The position numbers and the translations under genes are program-made. From NCBI RefSeq assembly GCF_900110205.1, contig NZ_FOCV01000007.1, positions 124,001 through 188,000 of the forward strand: a stretch of DNA of 64,000 nucleotides, written 5' to 3'. This document shows, piece by piece, positions 55,039 through 63,316 of the stretch. Source of the stretch: Rhizobium tibeticum. Lineage in GTDB: Bacteria > Pseudomonadota > Alphaproteobacteria > Rhizobiales > Rhizobiaceae. Positions within the stretch are counted from its first letter, which is position 1, and each line of letters opens with the position of its first letter. Below the pieces are notes generated by a model. The model saw only the letters and a list, made by a program, of their open reading frames with translations, made no database searches and had not been told where the DNA came from.

Positions 55039-55740
55039 TCAGGCGGTTTCGGCGTACTCGGCTCCATCCGGCTCGCGCAGAACGTAGCCGCGGCCCCAGA
55101 CGGTTTCGATGTAATTCGCGCCGCCGGCAGCATTTGCGAGCTTCTTGCGCAGCTTGCAGATGAAGACGTCGATGATCTTCAGTTCCGGCTCGTCCATGCC
55201 GCCATAGAGGTGGTTCAGGAACATTTCCTTGGTGAGCGTGGTGCCCTTGCGGAGCGAAAGCAGCTCCAGCATCTGGTATTCCTTGCCCGTCAGGTGCACG
55301 CGCTGGCCACCAACTTCGACGGTCTTGGCGTCGAGGTTGACGATCAGTTCGCCGGTCATGATGACCGATTGGGCATGGCCCTTGGAACGACGGACAATTG
55401 CATGAATGCGCGCGACCAGTTCGTCCTTGTGGAACGGCTTGGTCATGTAGTCGTCGGCGCCGAAACCGAGACCGCGAACCTTGTCTTCAATACCGGCCAT
55501 GCCGGAGAGAATGAGGATCGGTGTCTTGACCTTGGACAGGCGCAGAGTGCGCAGCACTTCATAACCGGACATGTCGGGAAGGTTCAAATCGAGAAGGATG
55601 ATGTCATAATCATACAACTTCCCGAGATCCACGCCTTCTTCACCGAGATCGGTGGTATAGACGTTAAAACTTTCTGATTTGAGCATCAATTCGATGCTCT
55701 GCGCTGTCGCGCTATCATCTTCGATGAGTAGTACCCGCAT
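55039..55740 (-). CDS. ctrA: CtrA cell-cycle master response regulator
   Basis: A 233-residue OmpR-type regulator. N-terminal receiver with [20 protein letters not shown] and the phosphorylated Asp51 in [14 protein letters not shown]-terminal winged helix with [16 protein letters not shown] and [16 protein letters not shown]. Length and N-terminus match rhizobial CtrA exactly as I know it. CtrA controls division, replication start, flagellar and envelope genes. The start at 55740 is chosen because the receiver begins there; the frame is open upstream without receiver character. The upstream region has GANTC sites. Confidence 0.97.
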   Translation of the reverse strand: MRVLLIEDDSATAQSIELMLKSESFNVYTTDLGEEGVDLGKLYDYDIILLDLNLPDMSGYEVLRTLRLSKVKTPILILSGMAGIEDKVRGLGFGADDYMTKPFHKDELVARIHAIVRRSKGHAQSVIMTGELIVNLDAKTVEVGGQRVHLTGKEYQMLELLSLRKGTTLTKEMFLNHLYGGMDEPELKIIDVFICKLRKKLANAAGGANYIETVWGRGYVLREPDGAEYAETA

Positions 55741-56180
55741 TCTTATCCCCTTTACCGCCGCCGAAAGGTGGTCTGGCCCCCTACGCGATACCGAATATGT
55801 CACTGCGTGATTTGGAAGCTGCCACGAAATGGTTAACAAATTCTGATTCACTCTGGCAAGAGGTAACGAATTTATTAAATATTTTGTCCATTCCGCTGTT
55901 TTCCAACGAAAATTCGCAAAGCCAGATTCTTAAGTTTTACATTAAGAACGGCCGGTAAGCGATTCATTCGACTCACCAATGAAACGGTATCGGAAATCGC
56001 GTAGTTGTGTTTACCGACCCTTAAATCATCGGCACTATCATTAACGATGCCCGTAAACGAAAGGTTACCAACGGTAGGTTTTTGTTAATACCGACGGAAA
56101 TTTTTCGGCAGGCCGCGTCAAAACGGCCCGCAGGGGCGGTTTAAGTGGAGCAGGGGTCTCGCATCACTGGAGTAATGCGT
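55741..56180. promoter_or_regulatory. ctrA/fliJ divergent region with four GANTC sites
   Basis: About 440 AT-rich bases. GANTC, the CcrM methylation target, occurs at 55845 (GATTC), 55925 (GATTC), 55961 (GATTC) and 55970 (GACTC): four in 130 bases, against about one per 256 expected by chance. CtrA-like half-sites (TTAAC at 55833, TTAA pairs at 55930-55945 with an 8-base rather than the standard 7-base spacer) are present but not perfect. Methylation-linked and autoregulated ctrA transcription is known in Caulobacter; its presence here is inference. Confidence 0.6.
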
Positions 56181-56531
56181 ATGAAGTCGCGTGAGAGCCT
56201 AGTTCGTCTGAAGGAGTTTCAGGTGAACGAAAAACGTCGCCAACTGCAGCAATTGCAGATGATGATGTCCGAATTTGATCGGATGACGAAGGATCTGGAG
56301 AGCCAGATCGTCGTCGAAGAAAAGAAGTCCGGCATTTCCGACCCGAATCACTTCGCCTATCCGACCTTCGCAAAGGCAGCACGCCAGCGCGCGGACAATC
56401 TTCAGGTCTCGATCAAGGAACTGAAGATGCAGGAAGAGGCGCTCGAACAAGCGCTCGAAGAGATGCAGGCGGAATACGCACGTGCAGCCGCGCTGGAAGA
56501 GCGCGACGGCGCAGTCCGGGCAAGAGCCTAA
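56181..56531 (+). CDS. fliJ: FliJ-like flagellar export chaperone
   Basis: About 116 residues, almost wholly coiled coil, rich in Gln/Glu/Met: LVRLKEFQVNEKRRQLQQLQ, then MKMQEEALEQALEEM near the end. This fits FliJ, the general chaperone of the flagellar type III export ATPase FliI. fliI is not in the window. The ATG at 56181 begins the conserved helix; the frame is open from 56145. It is divergent from ctrA, which regulates flagellar genes. Confidence 0.7.
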   Translation: MKSRESLVRLKEFQVNEKRRQLQQLQMMMSEFDRMTKDLESQIVVEEKKSGISDPNHFAYPTFAKAARQRADNLQVSIKELKMQEEALEQALEEMQAEYARAAALEERDGAVRARA

Positions 56532-56575
56532 GGGCAGGAAACGGGCGCCGTTTGGCGCTTGGGAATCGCCTCGAA

Positions 56576-56621
56576 AAAAGCCATGCATGATGGGCTGTCG
56601 CGTCCGTCATACATGGCTTTT
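56576..56621. terminator. Bidirectional terminator between fliJ-like and GNAT genes
   Basis: AAAAGCCATG (56576-56585) pairs with CATGGCTTTT (56612-56621); the A-run on one side and the T-run on the other give a usable terminator in both directions. The loop is 26 bases and partly paired. Confidence 0.7.
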
Positions 56622-56635
56622 GGCGTTGCGTGGCT

Positions 56636-56923
56636 CTAGCCGTTGACGACGTCGCGCCACTCCTCATGGCGTTGCGCCTGCGCCTTGAAGAAGGGGCATA
56701 GCGGGAAGATCTTCCATCCCCCCTTGTGTGCTTCCTCGACCGCGTGCAGAGCAAGTGCCTGGCCAACGCCTTTGCCGCGCAGCGCATCGGGAATCCCGGT
56801 GTGGTCAATGATGACGAGCTTCGGCGAGGCGCGGGAGTAGGTCATTTCGGCCTCGTGGCCTTCCACCACTGCAACGTAGCGGCCGCCGGAGGGATTTTCT
56901 TCGTTCTTGATGTCCATTGCCAT
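56636..56923 (-). CDS. Small YjdJ/DUF-type N-acetyltransferase
   Basis: A 95-residue minimal GNAT-like protein: YVAVVEGHEAEMTYSRAS, then VIIDHTGIPDALRGKGVGQALA with the acetyl-CoA-binding RGKGVG, and IFPLCPFFKAQAQRHEEW at the end, typical of the small N-acetyltransferase group. Substrate unknown. It lies between the fliJ-like and sciP genes. Confidence 0.88.
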   Translation of the reverse strand: MAMDIKNEENPSGGRYVAVVEGHEAEMTYSRASPKLVIIDHTGIPDALRGKGVGQALALHAVEEAHKGGWKIFPLCPFFKAQAQRHEEWRDVVNG

Positions 56924-57222
56924 TCCTCATCAACACTATGCTGTTGGTGGAAACTCGCATGTCATGCTGGCGACGCCAAGCCGGTCGGTGAGGACACTGT
57001 GTTCGATGGGCGGAGGGGGAAATGGCCCCGGGTGCTGTTGCGGCGTCACCGAACGAGTTCCTGCCAAGTGGTCTATGGGGCACGGAACTCGCGGTGAAGC
57101 TTGTAGCAGCTGGTTGAAGCAGGCCATCGGCTGGCTGCGTCAACGATTTCGGGCCGTCTGTCTATCCCCTCAGGAAATGCAAGCGGCCCGAAACGTAGAA
57201 TTCGTTGCCCAGGAAGGGCTTG
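56924..57222. other. Intergenic stretch without a recognised gene
   Basis: About 300 bases between the small GNAT gene and sciP, both on the minus strand. I see no conserved protein and no clear terminator. It presumably carries the promoter of the GNAT gene. Confidence 0.35.
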
Positions 57223-57498
57223 TCAGTGGCGATACTGCTGGATGCGCGTGGTGCGTAAACCGGCAAGGCCGTGGCTGTTGATGGAAGACTGCCAGGACAG
57301 AAACTCTTCGACAGTCAGCGTGTAACGCTCGCAGGCTTCTTCCAAGCTCAACAGGCCACCGCGGACCGCAGCTACAACCTCAGCTTTGCGGCGGATCACC
57401 CAGCGCCGCGTATTCGGCGGCGGCAAATCCGCAATCGTCAGCGGGCTGCCATCGGGGCCGATGACATATTTTACTCGGGGACGTATCATTTCGGTCAT
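57223..57498 (-). CDS. sciP: SciP, inhibitor of CtrA-activated transcription (DUF1153)
   Basis: A 91-residue helical protein. Seen: YVIGPDGSPLTIADLPPP, then TRRWVIRRKAEVVAAVRGG and LSLEEACERYTLTVEEFLSW, the conserved SciP helix-turn-helix. In Caulobacter SciP binds CtrA or its target promoters and blocks activation. The start at 57498 begins the family N-terminus; the frame extends to 57534. It lies 1.7 kb from ctrA, in the same neighbourhood. Confidence 0.93.
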   Translation of the reverse strand: MTEMIRPRVKYVIGPDGSPLTIADLPPPNTRRWVIRRKAEVVAAVRGGLLSLEEACERYTLTVEEFLSWQSSINSHGLAGLRTTRIQQYRH

Positions 57499-57560
57499 TG
57501 GACTCTCTACACAACTCAAGACCACGGCAGCCACTCTAGCTTGTCACATTTAAGAATTGC

Positions 57561-57845
57561 CTAAGCGCATCGTAACACTTTGATAAGAAATTTAGGCGTC
57601 GACTTGCCAAGAAGCGACTTGCGCCCGCGCAGCCTTCCCCAACGTAAATTTGTGGTCAGCGCATGGGAGCCATGCGTAATGGTTGGTGGGCAATTGATAA
57701 TCGCCAATTTATAAGCGCCGCAACATAGTAGTGAGCGCAAGACTTCGTCTCCGTTCTTATTGTAGTGTCCGGAATGACCAAGGCGTTTTGCTTCGTATCC
57801 TTTTGATACGGCGTCTTTTGCTTTTCCCAGACGCCGCGCGGCCAC
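57561..57845 (-). pseudogene. Possible decayed fragment of an IS110-family transposase
   Basis: A 94-codon frame in AT-richer DNA between sciP and the LuxR gene. Part of it, GHYNKNGDEVLRSLLCCGAY, resembles the C-terminal IS110-type motif (G-H-I-S-K-x-G-D-x-x-L-R-x-L-L). Flanking residues do not align well, no start or ends of an element are visible and no terminal repeats were found. It may be a chance match. Confidence 0.3.
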
Positions 57846-57901
57846 ATTCGGGTTGGCAAATGAAGAAACTGAGCCGGAGTTAGCCGCCGAGGGACAAGAG
57901 A

Positions 57902-58642
57902 ATGAAGAGACAAGAACGCGTCGTCAGCGACGGCGCGGATGACGCTGTTTGCTCGCGGATCGCGTCTGGGCAGGATATGTCGGCGGAACGGCTCAATGAT
58001 TGCGTGGCCGAGATGGCAAGGGAGACGGGATTCAACCACTACTTGCTGGCGGAATTTCCACGTGGAGACCGCAGCGGCTTCGCCAGCAACTGTCTTGCCT
58101 GCAACTGGCCACAAGAGCTCATTGATTTCTATGAGGAGGTTGATCTCTTCCATTGCTGTAAGCTGGTCGCAGCTCTCAAGAAGACGGCGATGCCGGTCCT
58201 GTGCGATAAGGCGTCGTTCGAGAGCACGGCGGCAAACCAGGAGAACCAGCGGCTTGCGGCGCTCTTCACAGTCCATGGCTTGAAAACCACGTTTGCCTTT
58301 GCACTGCATGATATGCACTTGCGGCAGTACATCTTCGCATTCTCGGGTGAGCGCGCGCGCCTCACGCGTGCGGAGGTGATGGAGCAGGTGTTTCGGGCGA
58401 TGGAATTCCTGGAACTATTCGGGCAGCAGAACCCTGTGGAGAAACCGAGCGAAAGCCTCGGCAACCGGGAAATCGAATGCCTGCGCTGGTCGGCCGCTGG
58501 AAAGAGTAGCGAAGAGATCGCGATTATTCTTGACCTCTCCGCGCATACGGTTGTCGGTTACTTGAAGAGCGCAATGCGAAAGCTCGATTCCGTCAATCGC
58601 ATGCAGGCAATTGCCCGTGCATTCCGCTACCGCCTCCTCTAG
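57902..58642 (+). CDS. LuxR-family solo regulator with an altered autoinducer domain
   Basis: A 246-residue protein with an N-terminal autoinducer-binding-like domain (residues about 20-165) and a C-terminal LuxR helix-turn-helix (LGNREIECLRWSAAGKSSEE, then SAHTVVGYLKSAMRKL). In LuxR/TraR proteins a tyrosine is followed nine residues later by an Asp-Pro pair that contacts the lactone. Here Y-EEVDLFHCCK gives Cys-Lys at those positions and the usual Trp is Leu. No luxI gene is nearby. It may sense another ligand or none. Confidence 0.88.
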   Translation: MKRQERVVSDGADDAVCSRIASGQDMSAERLNDCVAEMARETGFNHYLLAEFPRGDRSGFASNCLACNWPQELIDFYEEVDLFHCCKLVAALKKTAMPVLCDKASFESTAANQENQRLAALFTVHGLKTTFAFALHDMHLRQYIFAFSGERARLTRAEVMEQVFRAMEFLELFGQQNPVEKPSESLGNREIECLRWSAAGKSSEEIAIILDLSAHTVVGYLKSAMRKLDSVNRMQAIARAFRYRLL

Positions 58643-58929
58643 GCGCCCCATCGACCTGATCGACAGCATCATTGCCGAACGTTCGGTCTTTGCGGCTGCG
58701 AACTCAGACCGCGCGCTGCCCGTGATGCAGGAGCGCCAGCCAGTCTCCGTCATTGAAGCGACGCTATTTGAAGGCGGTATGGCGTGCTGCGGAGGCTGAA
58801 ACGGTTTGCGGCTCCAGGAATAGCCGGATTGGCGGCGTGTTTTCATTCACCGCGAATCCTAGATGCCGCAGACGGGGCGTGGACGGCGCAACGCACGTGT
58901 CGCTGATGTTGCGCGTTCTTTCGACGCGG

Positions 58930-59724
58930 CTAGGCCCGCTCCAACACGGATCTGGCACTGCCCCAGGAAATGAAGTTCGGGTTGGCGAAGTCGCTGTCAT
59001 GCGCCTGCGACGTCTTGCCGTAGGTCAGCGGCAACCCGTCCAGTGTGACTGTCGAGCCGCCCGCGGCGCGCAGCACGGCATCGCCGGCGGCCGTATCCCA
59101 CTCCATCGTGCGCGTGAAGCGCGGATAGACGTCGGCAAGGCCTTCAGCCAGCATGCAGAATTTCAACGAAGAGCCGATGTTGGTGCATTGCGAGATCGCA
59201 TTGGCCGCAAGAAAGACGTCTGTCTGGGGGCTGTTGTGGGATCTGCTTGCCAGCGCTGTCCGGTCGGCCGGTTGCGGGCGCACCTGGATGGCAGTCCGCT
59301 GGGTCACCTGAAAATGGTCGTCGACAAGGAGCTTCTCGGCCTTGTCGTTTTCCCCGGCAAAGGCGACGCCAAGGGCAGGGGCATAGACGATTCCGGCGAG
59401 AGGGCGCCCGTCGCTGATGTAGGCAATATTGACGGTAAATTCGGGCCGCTTGTCGATGAATTCCCGAGTACCGTCGAGCGGGTCCACAAGAAAGAAGGAC
59501 GCGCCGATGACGGGCACGTTGCCGGCTGCCACCGATTCTTCAGCGATGATCGGCGTGTTGGGGAAGGCGGCTTCAAGCTGTGCGATGATGATGCGCTCGG
59601 CTCGCTCGTCGGCAATGGTGACCGGGCTGTTGTCTGCCTTCCTGGCCGACGGACATCCCTCCCGGTAAACCTGCATGATTGCCTTGCCCGCTTCCAGAGC
59701 GGCGCGCTCAAATGTTTCGAGCAT
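58930..59724 (-). CDS. cysQ: CysQ, 3'(2'),5'-bisphosphate nucleotidase
   Basis: A 264-residue inositol-monophosphatase-fold enzyme that removes phosphate from 3'-phosphoadenosine 5'-phosphate, recycling a by-product of sulfate activation. Metal-binding motifs are intact: AEESV, VDPLDGTREF and WDTAAGDAVLRAAGG. The start at 59724 begins MLETFERAALEAG; an ATG 11 codons upstream is possible. The length matches CysQ. It is divergent from the liv operon. Confidence 0.93.
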   Translation of the reverse strand: MLETFERAALEAGKAIMQVYREGCPSARKADNSPVTIADERAERIIIAQLEAAFPNTPIIAEESVAAGNVPVIGASFFLVDPLDGTREFIDKRPEFTVNIAYISDGRPLAGIVYAPALGVAFAGENDKAEKLLVDDHFQVTQRTAIQVRPQPADRTALASRSHNSPQTDVFLAANAISQCTNIGSSLKFCMLAEGLADVYPRFTRTMEWDTAAGDAVLRAAGGSTVTLDGLPLTYGKTSQAHDSDFANPNFISWGSARSVLERA

Positions 59725-60139
59725 TGCTCGCCTTCCGGATGTCACGTGTTGCGCCAACGCAAGGCGCCTTACCTTATATAGGCAATTCTCGCGGCCATGG
59801 GAATCTTATCCCGCGCATGGTCTGCCGTTGACCACTTCCGGGGAGAGACGTTCAGCGGCGGACACAGGCTGATGAGTCTGGTCGTCGGGGGGTGGTTCTG
59901 GCTTACCTCGGCCGTTTCCAGTCAAAAAGCGCTTTCTTAGGCTCAGTATGCCAAAAAAAGCGAATTCTTGAACGCAAAAAAGTCATTTTCACCAAAACGA
60001 CAAAGAACTTTGGGGCTTTGCGATTTTGCACTTCCCTTTTGGTTTGAAAGCGGTATGAAATCCTTAATCAAGGGCTCATCAAAGGCTCTAATAACAAGAG
60101 ATGCTGGCTGAAGTGGCTTGCATCCAGGGGAAATGACAT
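59725..60139. promoter_or_regulatory. cysQ/livH divergent region
   Basis: About 415 bases. The part nearest livH is AT-rich with A-runs (59940-60030) and should carry the liv promoter. AGGGGAAATG before the livH ATG gives the ribosome binding site. No distinct operator or riboswitch was recognised. Confidence 0.4.
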
Positions 60140-61042
60140 ATGGAATATTTTGTCCAGCAGCTCGTTAATGGGCTGACTCTTGGATCCATCTATGGCCTTG
60201 TGGCTATTGGCTATACGATGGTTTACGGCATTATCGGCATGATCAACTTCGCTCACGGCGATATTTTCATGCTCGGCGGCTTTGCCGGCCTGATTGTTTT
60301 TCTCGTCCTCACGTCCATGTTCGCGGGCCTTCCGGTTGCAGTTTTGCTGCTGGCGATGCTGGTCGTTGCGATGCTGATGACGAGTTTGTGGAACTGGACC
60401 ATCGAGCGCGTTGCTTATCGTCCGCTACGCGGATCGTTCCGCCTGGCGCCGCTCATTACCGCTATCGGCATGTCGATCACGCTGTCGAACTTCATCCAGG
60501 TGACCCAGGGCCCGCGCAACAAGCCGATTCCGCCGCTGGTCAGCACTGTCTACAATGTCGCCGGCATCTCCGTTTCGCTGAAACAGATCGTCATCATCAT
60601 CATCACGGCTGTGCTGCTGACGGTGTTCTGGTATCTCGTCAATCATACGTCGCTCGGGCGCGCTCAGCGTGCAACGGAGCAGGATCGTAAGATGGCGGCG
60701 TTGCTGGGCGTCAATGTCGATCAGACGATTTCCGTTACCTTCATCATGGGTGCGGCGCTCGCTGCGGTCGCAGGCACGATGTATCTGATGTATTATGGCG
60801 TCGTGAACTTCAACGACGGCTTCGTACCGGGTGTGAAGGCGTTCACCGCGGCTGTTCTTGGCGGTATCGGCTCCTTGCCGGGCGCTGTTCTCGGGGGACT
60901 GATGATCGGTCTCATCGAGTCGCTGTGGTCGGCTTACTTCACCATCGCGTACAAGGATGTGGCGACATTCGCCATCCTCGCTTTCGTGCTGATCTTCAAG
61001 CCGACAGGTATCCTGGGTCGGCCGGAAGTCGAGAAGGTTTAA
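60140..61042 (+). CDS. livH: LivH/BraD branched-chain amino-acid ABC permease
   Basis: A 300-residue inner-membrane permease with about eight helices: NGLTLGSIYGLVAIGYTMVY at the start, FAHGDIFMLGGFAG, then the EAA-like loop RATEQDRKMAALLGVNVD that contacts the ATPases, and GIGSLPGAVLGGLMIG. It forms the channel with LivM. First gene of the liv operon; livM starts four bases after its stop. Confidence 0.95.
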   Translation: MEYFVQQLVNGLTLGSIYGLVAIGYTMVYGIIGMINFAHGDIFMLGGFAGLIVFLVLTSMFAGLPVAVLLLAMLVVAMLMTSLWNWTIERVAYRPLRGSFRLAPLITAIGMSITLSNFIQVTQGPRNKPIPPLVSTVYNVAGISVSLKQIVIIIITAVLLTVFWYLVNHTSLGRAQRATEQDRKMAALLGVNVDQTISVTFIMGAALAAVAGTMYLMYYGVVNFNDGFVPGVKAFTAAVLGGIGSLPGAVLGGLMIGLIESLWSAYFTIAYKDVATFAILAFVLIFKPTGILGRPEVEKV

Positions 61043-61046
61043 CGTC

Positions 61047-62441
61047 ATGGAAAATGCTGTACGTTCCGCTGACAAGTCCGCAAACCCCGGACTTGTTCAG
61101 AAGGGTATTAAAGAAGCTCTGTTTGCGGCTCTCATTTCATTCGGCATGTTCGTGCTCTACGTCGGCCTGAAGACCGACCAGAACATCAGCAACGAACTGA
61201 TCATCGTCCAGCGCTGGGGCCTTCTTGCCATCTTCGTGGCGATTGCCGCCGTCGGCCGCTTCCTGACGGTCGTCTTTTTGCGGCCGCATCTCGATGCGCG
61301 CAAGTTGGCGAAGGCGCGCAGTGGCGAGCTGGATATTTCGACTGAGAAGGGCTTTTTCCACACGCACTTCCTGAAGATCGCCCTTGTTGCGCTGCTGCTC
61401 TATCCCGCGTTCATCTACGCCGTTGCCGGTCCACAGGGCTCGCTGAAGTGGGTGGATAACTTTGGTATCCAGATCCTGATCTATGTGATGCTGGCCTGGG
61501 GGCTGAACATCGTCGTCGGTCTCGCTGGACTGCTCGATCTCGGCTATGTCGCCTTCTACGCGATCGGGGCGTATTCTTACGCGCTTCTATCCAGCTATTT
61601 CGGCCTGTCGTTCTGGGTGCTCCTGCCACTGTCCGGTATTCTGGCTGCGCTGTGGGGTGTCATTCTGGGCTTCCCGGTTCTGCGACTGCGTGGTGACTAT
61701 CTCGCGATCGTAACGCTGGCCTTCGGTGAAATCATTCGCCTGGTGATCATCAACTGGACGGATCTCACCAAGGGAACGTTCGGTATCTCGGGCATTCCGA
61801 AGGCAACGCTTTTCGGTATTCCCTTCGATGCGAGCGCCGGCGGCTTCGCGAAGCTCTTTCATCTGCCGATTTCCTCGGCCTACTACAAGATCTTCCTCTT
61901 CTACCTGATCCTGGCCCTTTGCATGCTGACCGCCTATGTGACGATCCGCCTGCGCCGGATGCCAATCGGCCGCGCATGGGAAGCCATGCGCGAGGACGAA
62001 ATCGCCTGCCGCTCGCTTGGCATCAACACGGTGACGACGAAGCTCACGGCCTTTGCGACGGGCGCCATGTTCGGCGGCTTCGCCGGCTCCTTCTTTGCCG
62101 CCCGCCAAGGCTTCGTTTCCCCGGAATCGTTCGTCTTCCTGGAATCGGCAGTTATCCTTGCCATCGTCGTTCTCGGCGGCATGGGCTCGCTGACGGGGAT
62201 CGCGATCGCCGCAATCGTCATGGTCGGCGGCACGGAACTGCTGCGTGAGATGTCCTTCCTGAAAGCGATTTTCGGGCCTGACTTCACGCCTGAGCTCTAC
62301 CGCATGCTGTTGTTCGGTCTGGCGATGGTCGTCGTGATGCTGATCAAACCGCGCGGCTTCGTGGGGTCGCGTGAACCGACAGCCTTCCTCAAGGAGCGCA
62401 AGGCAGTTTCCGGCAGCTTTACCAAGGAGGGCCATGGTTGA
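61047..62441 (+). CDS. livM: LivM/BraE branched-chain amino-acid ABC permease
   Basis: A 464-residue permease. An N-terminal extension of about 130 residues with two or three hydrophobic segments precedes the LivM core: GLAGLLDLGYVAFYAIGAYS, PVLRLRGDYLAIVTLAFGEI, the EAA-like MREDEIACRSLGINT and GGMGSLTGIAIAAI. The long N-terminus is common in rhizobial BraE. Its stop overlaps the livG start (TGATG). Confidence 0.95.
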   Translation: MENAVRSADKSANPGLVQKGIKEALFAALISFGMFVLYVGLKTDQNISNELIIVQRWGLLAIFVAIAAVGRFLTVVFLRPHLDARKLAKARSGELDISTEKGFFHTHFLKIALVALLLYPAFIYAVAGPQGSLKWVDNFGIQILIYVMLAWGLNIVVGLAGLLDLGYVAFYAIGAYSYALLSSYFGLSFWVLLPLSGILAALWGVILGFPVLRLRGDYLAIVTLAFGEIIRLVIINWTDLTKGTFGISGIPKATLFGIPFDASAGGFAKLFHLPISSAYYKIFLFYLILALCMLTAYVTIRLRRMPIGRAWEAMREDEIACRSLGINTVTTKLTAFATGAMFGGFAGSFFAARQGFVSPESFVFLESAVILAIVVLGGMGSLTGIAIAAIVMVGGTELLREMSFLKAIFGPDFTPELYRMLLFGLAMVVVMLIKPRGFVGSREPTAFLKERKAVSGSFTKEGHG

Positions 62442-63316
62442 TGAGCCCTCAGGAAACAAACATGACCAGCGATACTTTGCTCAAGGTCGAGCACCTGTCG
62501 ATGAAGTTCGGCGGCCTGATGGCGATCAACGACTTCTCATTTGAAGCCAAGCGTGGCGACATTACCGCATTGATCGGCCCGAACGGCGCCGGCAAGACGA
62601 CGGTCTTCAATTGCATCACAGGTTTCTACAAGCCGACGATGGGGATGATCACGCTGAAGCAGAAGAGCGGCAAGGAGTTCCTGCTTGAACGGCTTCCAGA
62701 TTTCCGGATCACCAAGGAGGCCAGGGTTGCCCGCACGTTCCAGAACATACGGCTGTTTTCCGGTCTGACGGTTCTCGAAAACCTGCTCGTCGCCCAGCAC
62801 AACAAGCTGATGAAGGCGTCCGGGTTTACGGTGATGGGCCTGGTGGGCATCGGGCCATATCGGGTTGAGGCGAAGAACGCCATTGAACTGGCGCGCCACT
62901 GGCTGGAGAAGGCCGATCTCATCGATCGTGCCGATGACCCCGCTGGTGATCTGCCCTACGGCGCACAGCGCCGGCTTGAGATCGCGCGCGCCATGTGCAC
63001 CGAACCGGAGCTTCTGTGCCTCGATGAGCCCGCCGCTGGCCTCAATCCAAGAGAGTCGGCTGCGCTGAACGCGCTGCTGCGCAGCATTCGTGCTGACAGC
63101 GGCACGTCGATCTTGCTGATTGAGCACGACATGTCGGTGGTCATGGAAATTTCCGACCATGTCGTCGTGCTGGAATACGGCCAGAAGATCTCCGACGGCA
63201 CGCCTGATGAAGTGAAGCAGGACCCGCGGGTTATCGCAGCCTATCTCGGTGTCGAGGACGAGGAAGTGGAAGAAGTGATTGCAGCCGTAGAGAACCTCGA
63301 AGGAGGCTCGCACTGA
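62441..63316 (+). CDS. livG: LivG/BraF branched-chain amino-acid ABC ATPase
   Basis: About 291 residues. Walker A GPNGAGKT, the Q-loop/switch region FQNIRLFSGLTVLENLLV, the signature PYGAQRRLEIARAM (LSGGQ variant), Walker B LLCLDEPAAGLN and the H-loop LIEHDMSVVMEIS. It powers uptake together with LivF. The start at 62441 (AAGGAGG upstream) is preferred; an ATG at 62462 is an alternative. Its stop overlaps the livF start. Confidence 0.95.
   Translation: MSPQETNMTSDTLLKVEHLSMKFGGLMAINDFSFEAKRGDITALIGPNGAGKTTVFNCITGFYKPTMGMITLKQKSGKEFLLERLPDFRITKEARVARTFQNIRLFSGLTVLENLLVAQHNKLMKASGFTVMGLVGIGPYRVEAKNAIELARHWLEKADLIDRADDPAGDLPYGAQRRLEIARAMCTEPELLCLDEPAAGLNPRESAALNALLRSIRADSGTSILLIEHDMSVVMEISDHVVVLEYGQKISDGTPDEVKQDPRVIAAYLGVEDEEVEEVIAAVENLEGGSH

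Noticed and set aside
55930..55945. TTAA pair resembling a full CtrA box
   Set aside because: The spacer is eight bases rather than the seven of the consensus, so I list it only as half-sites, not as a CtrA-binding site.
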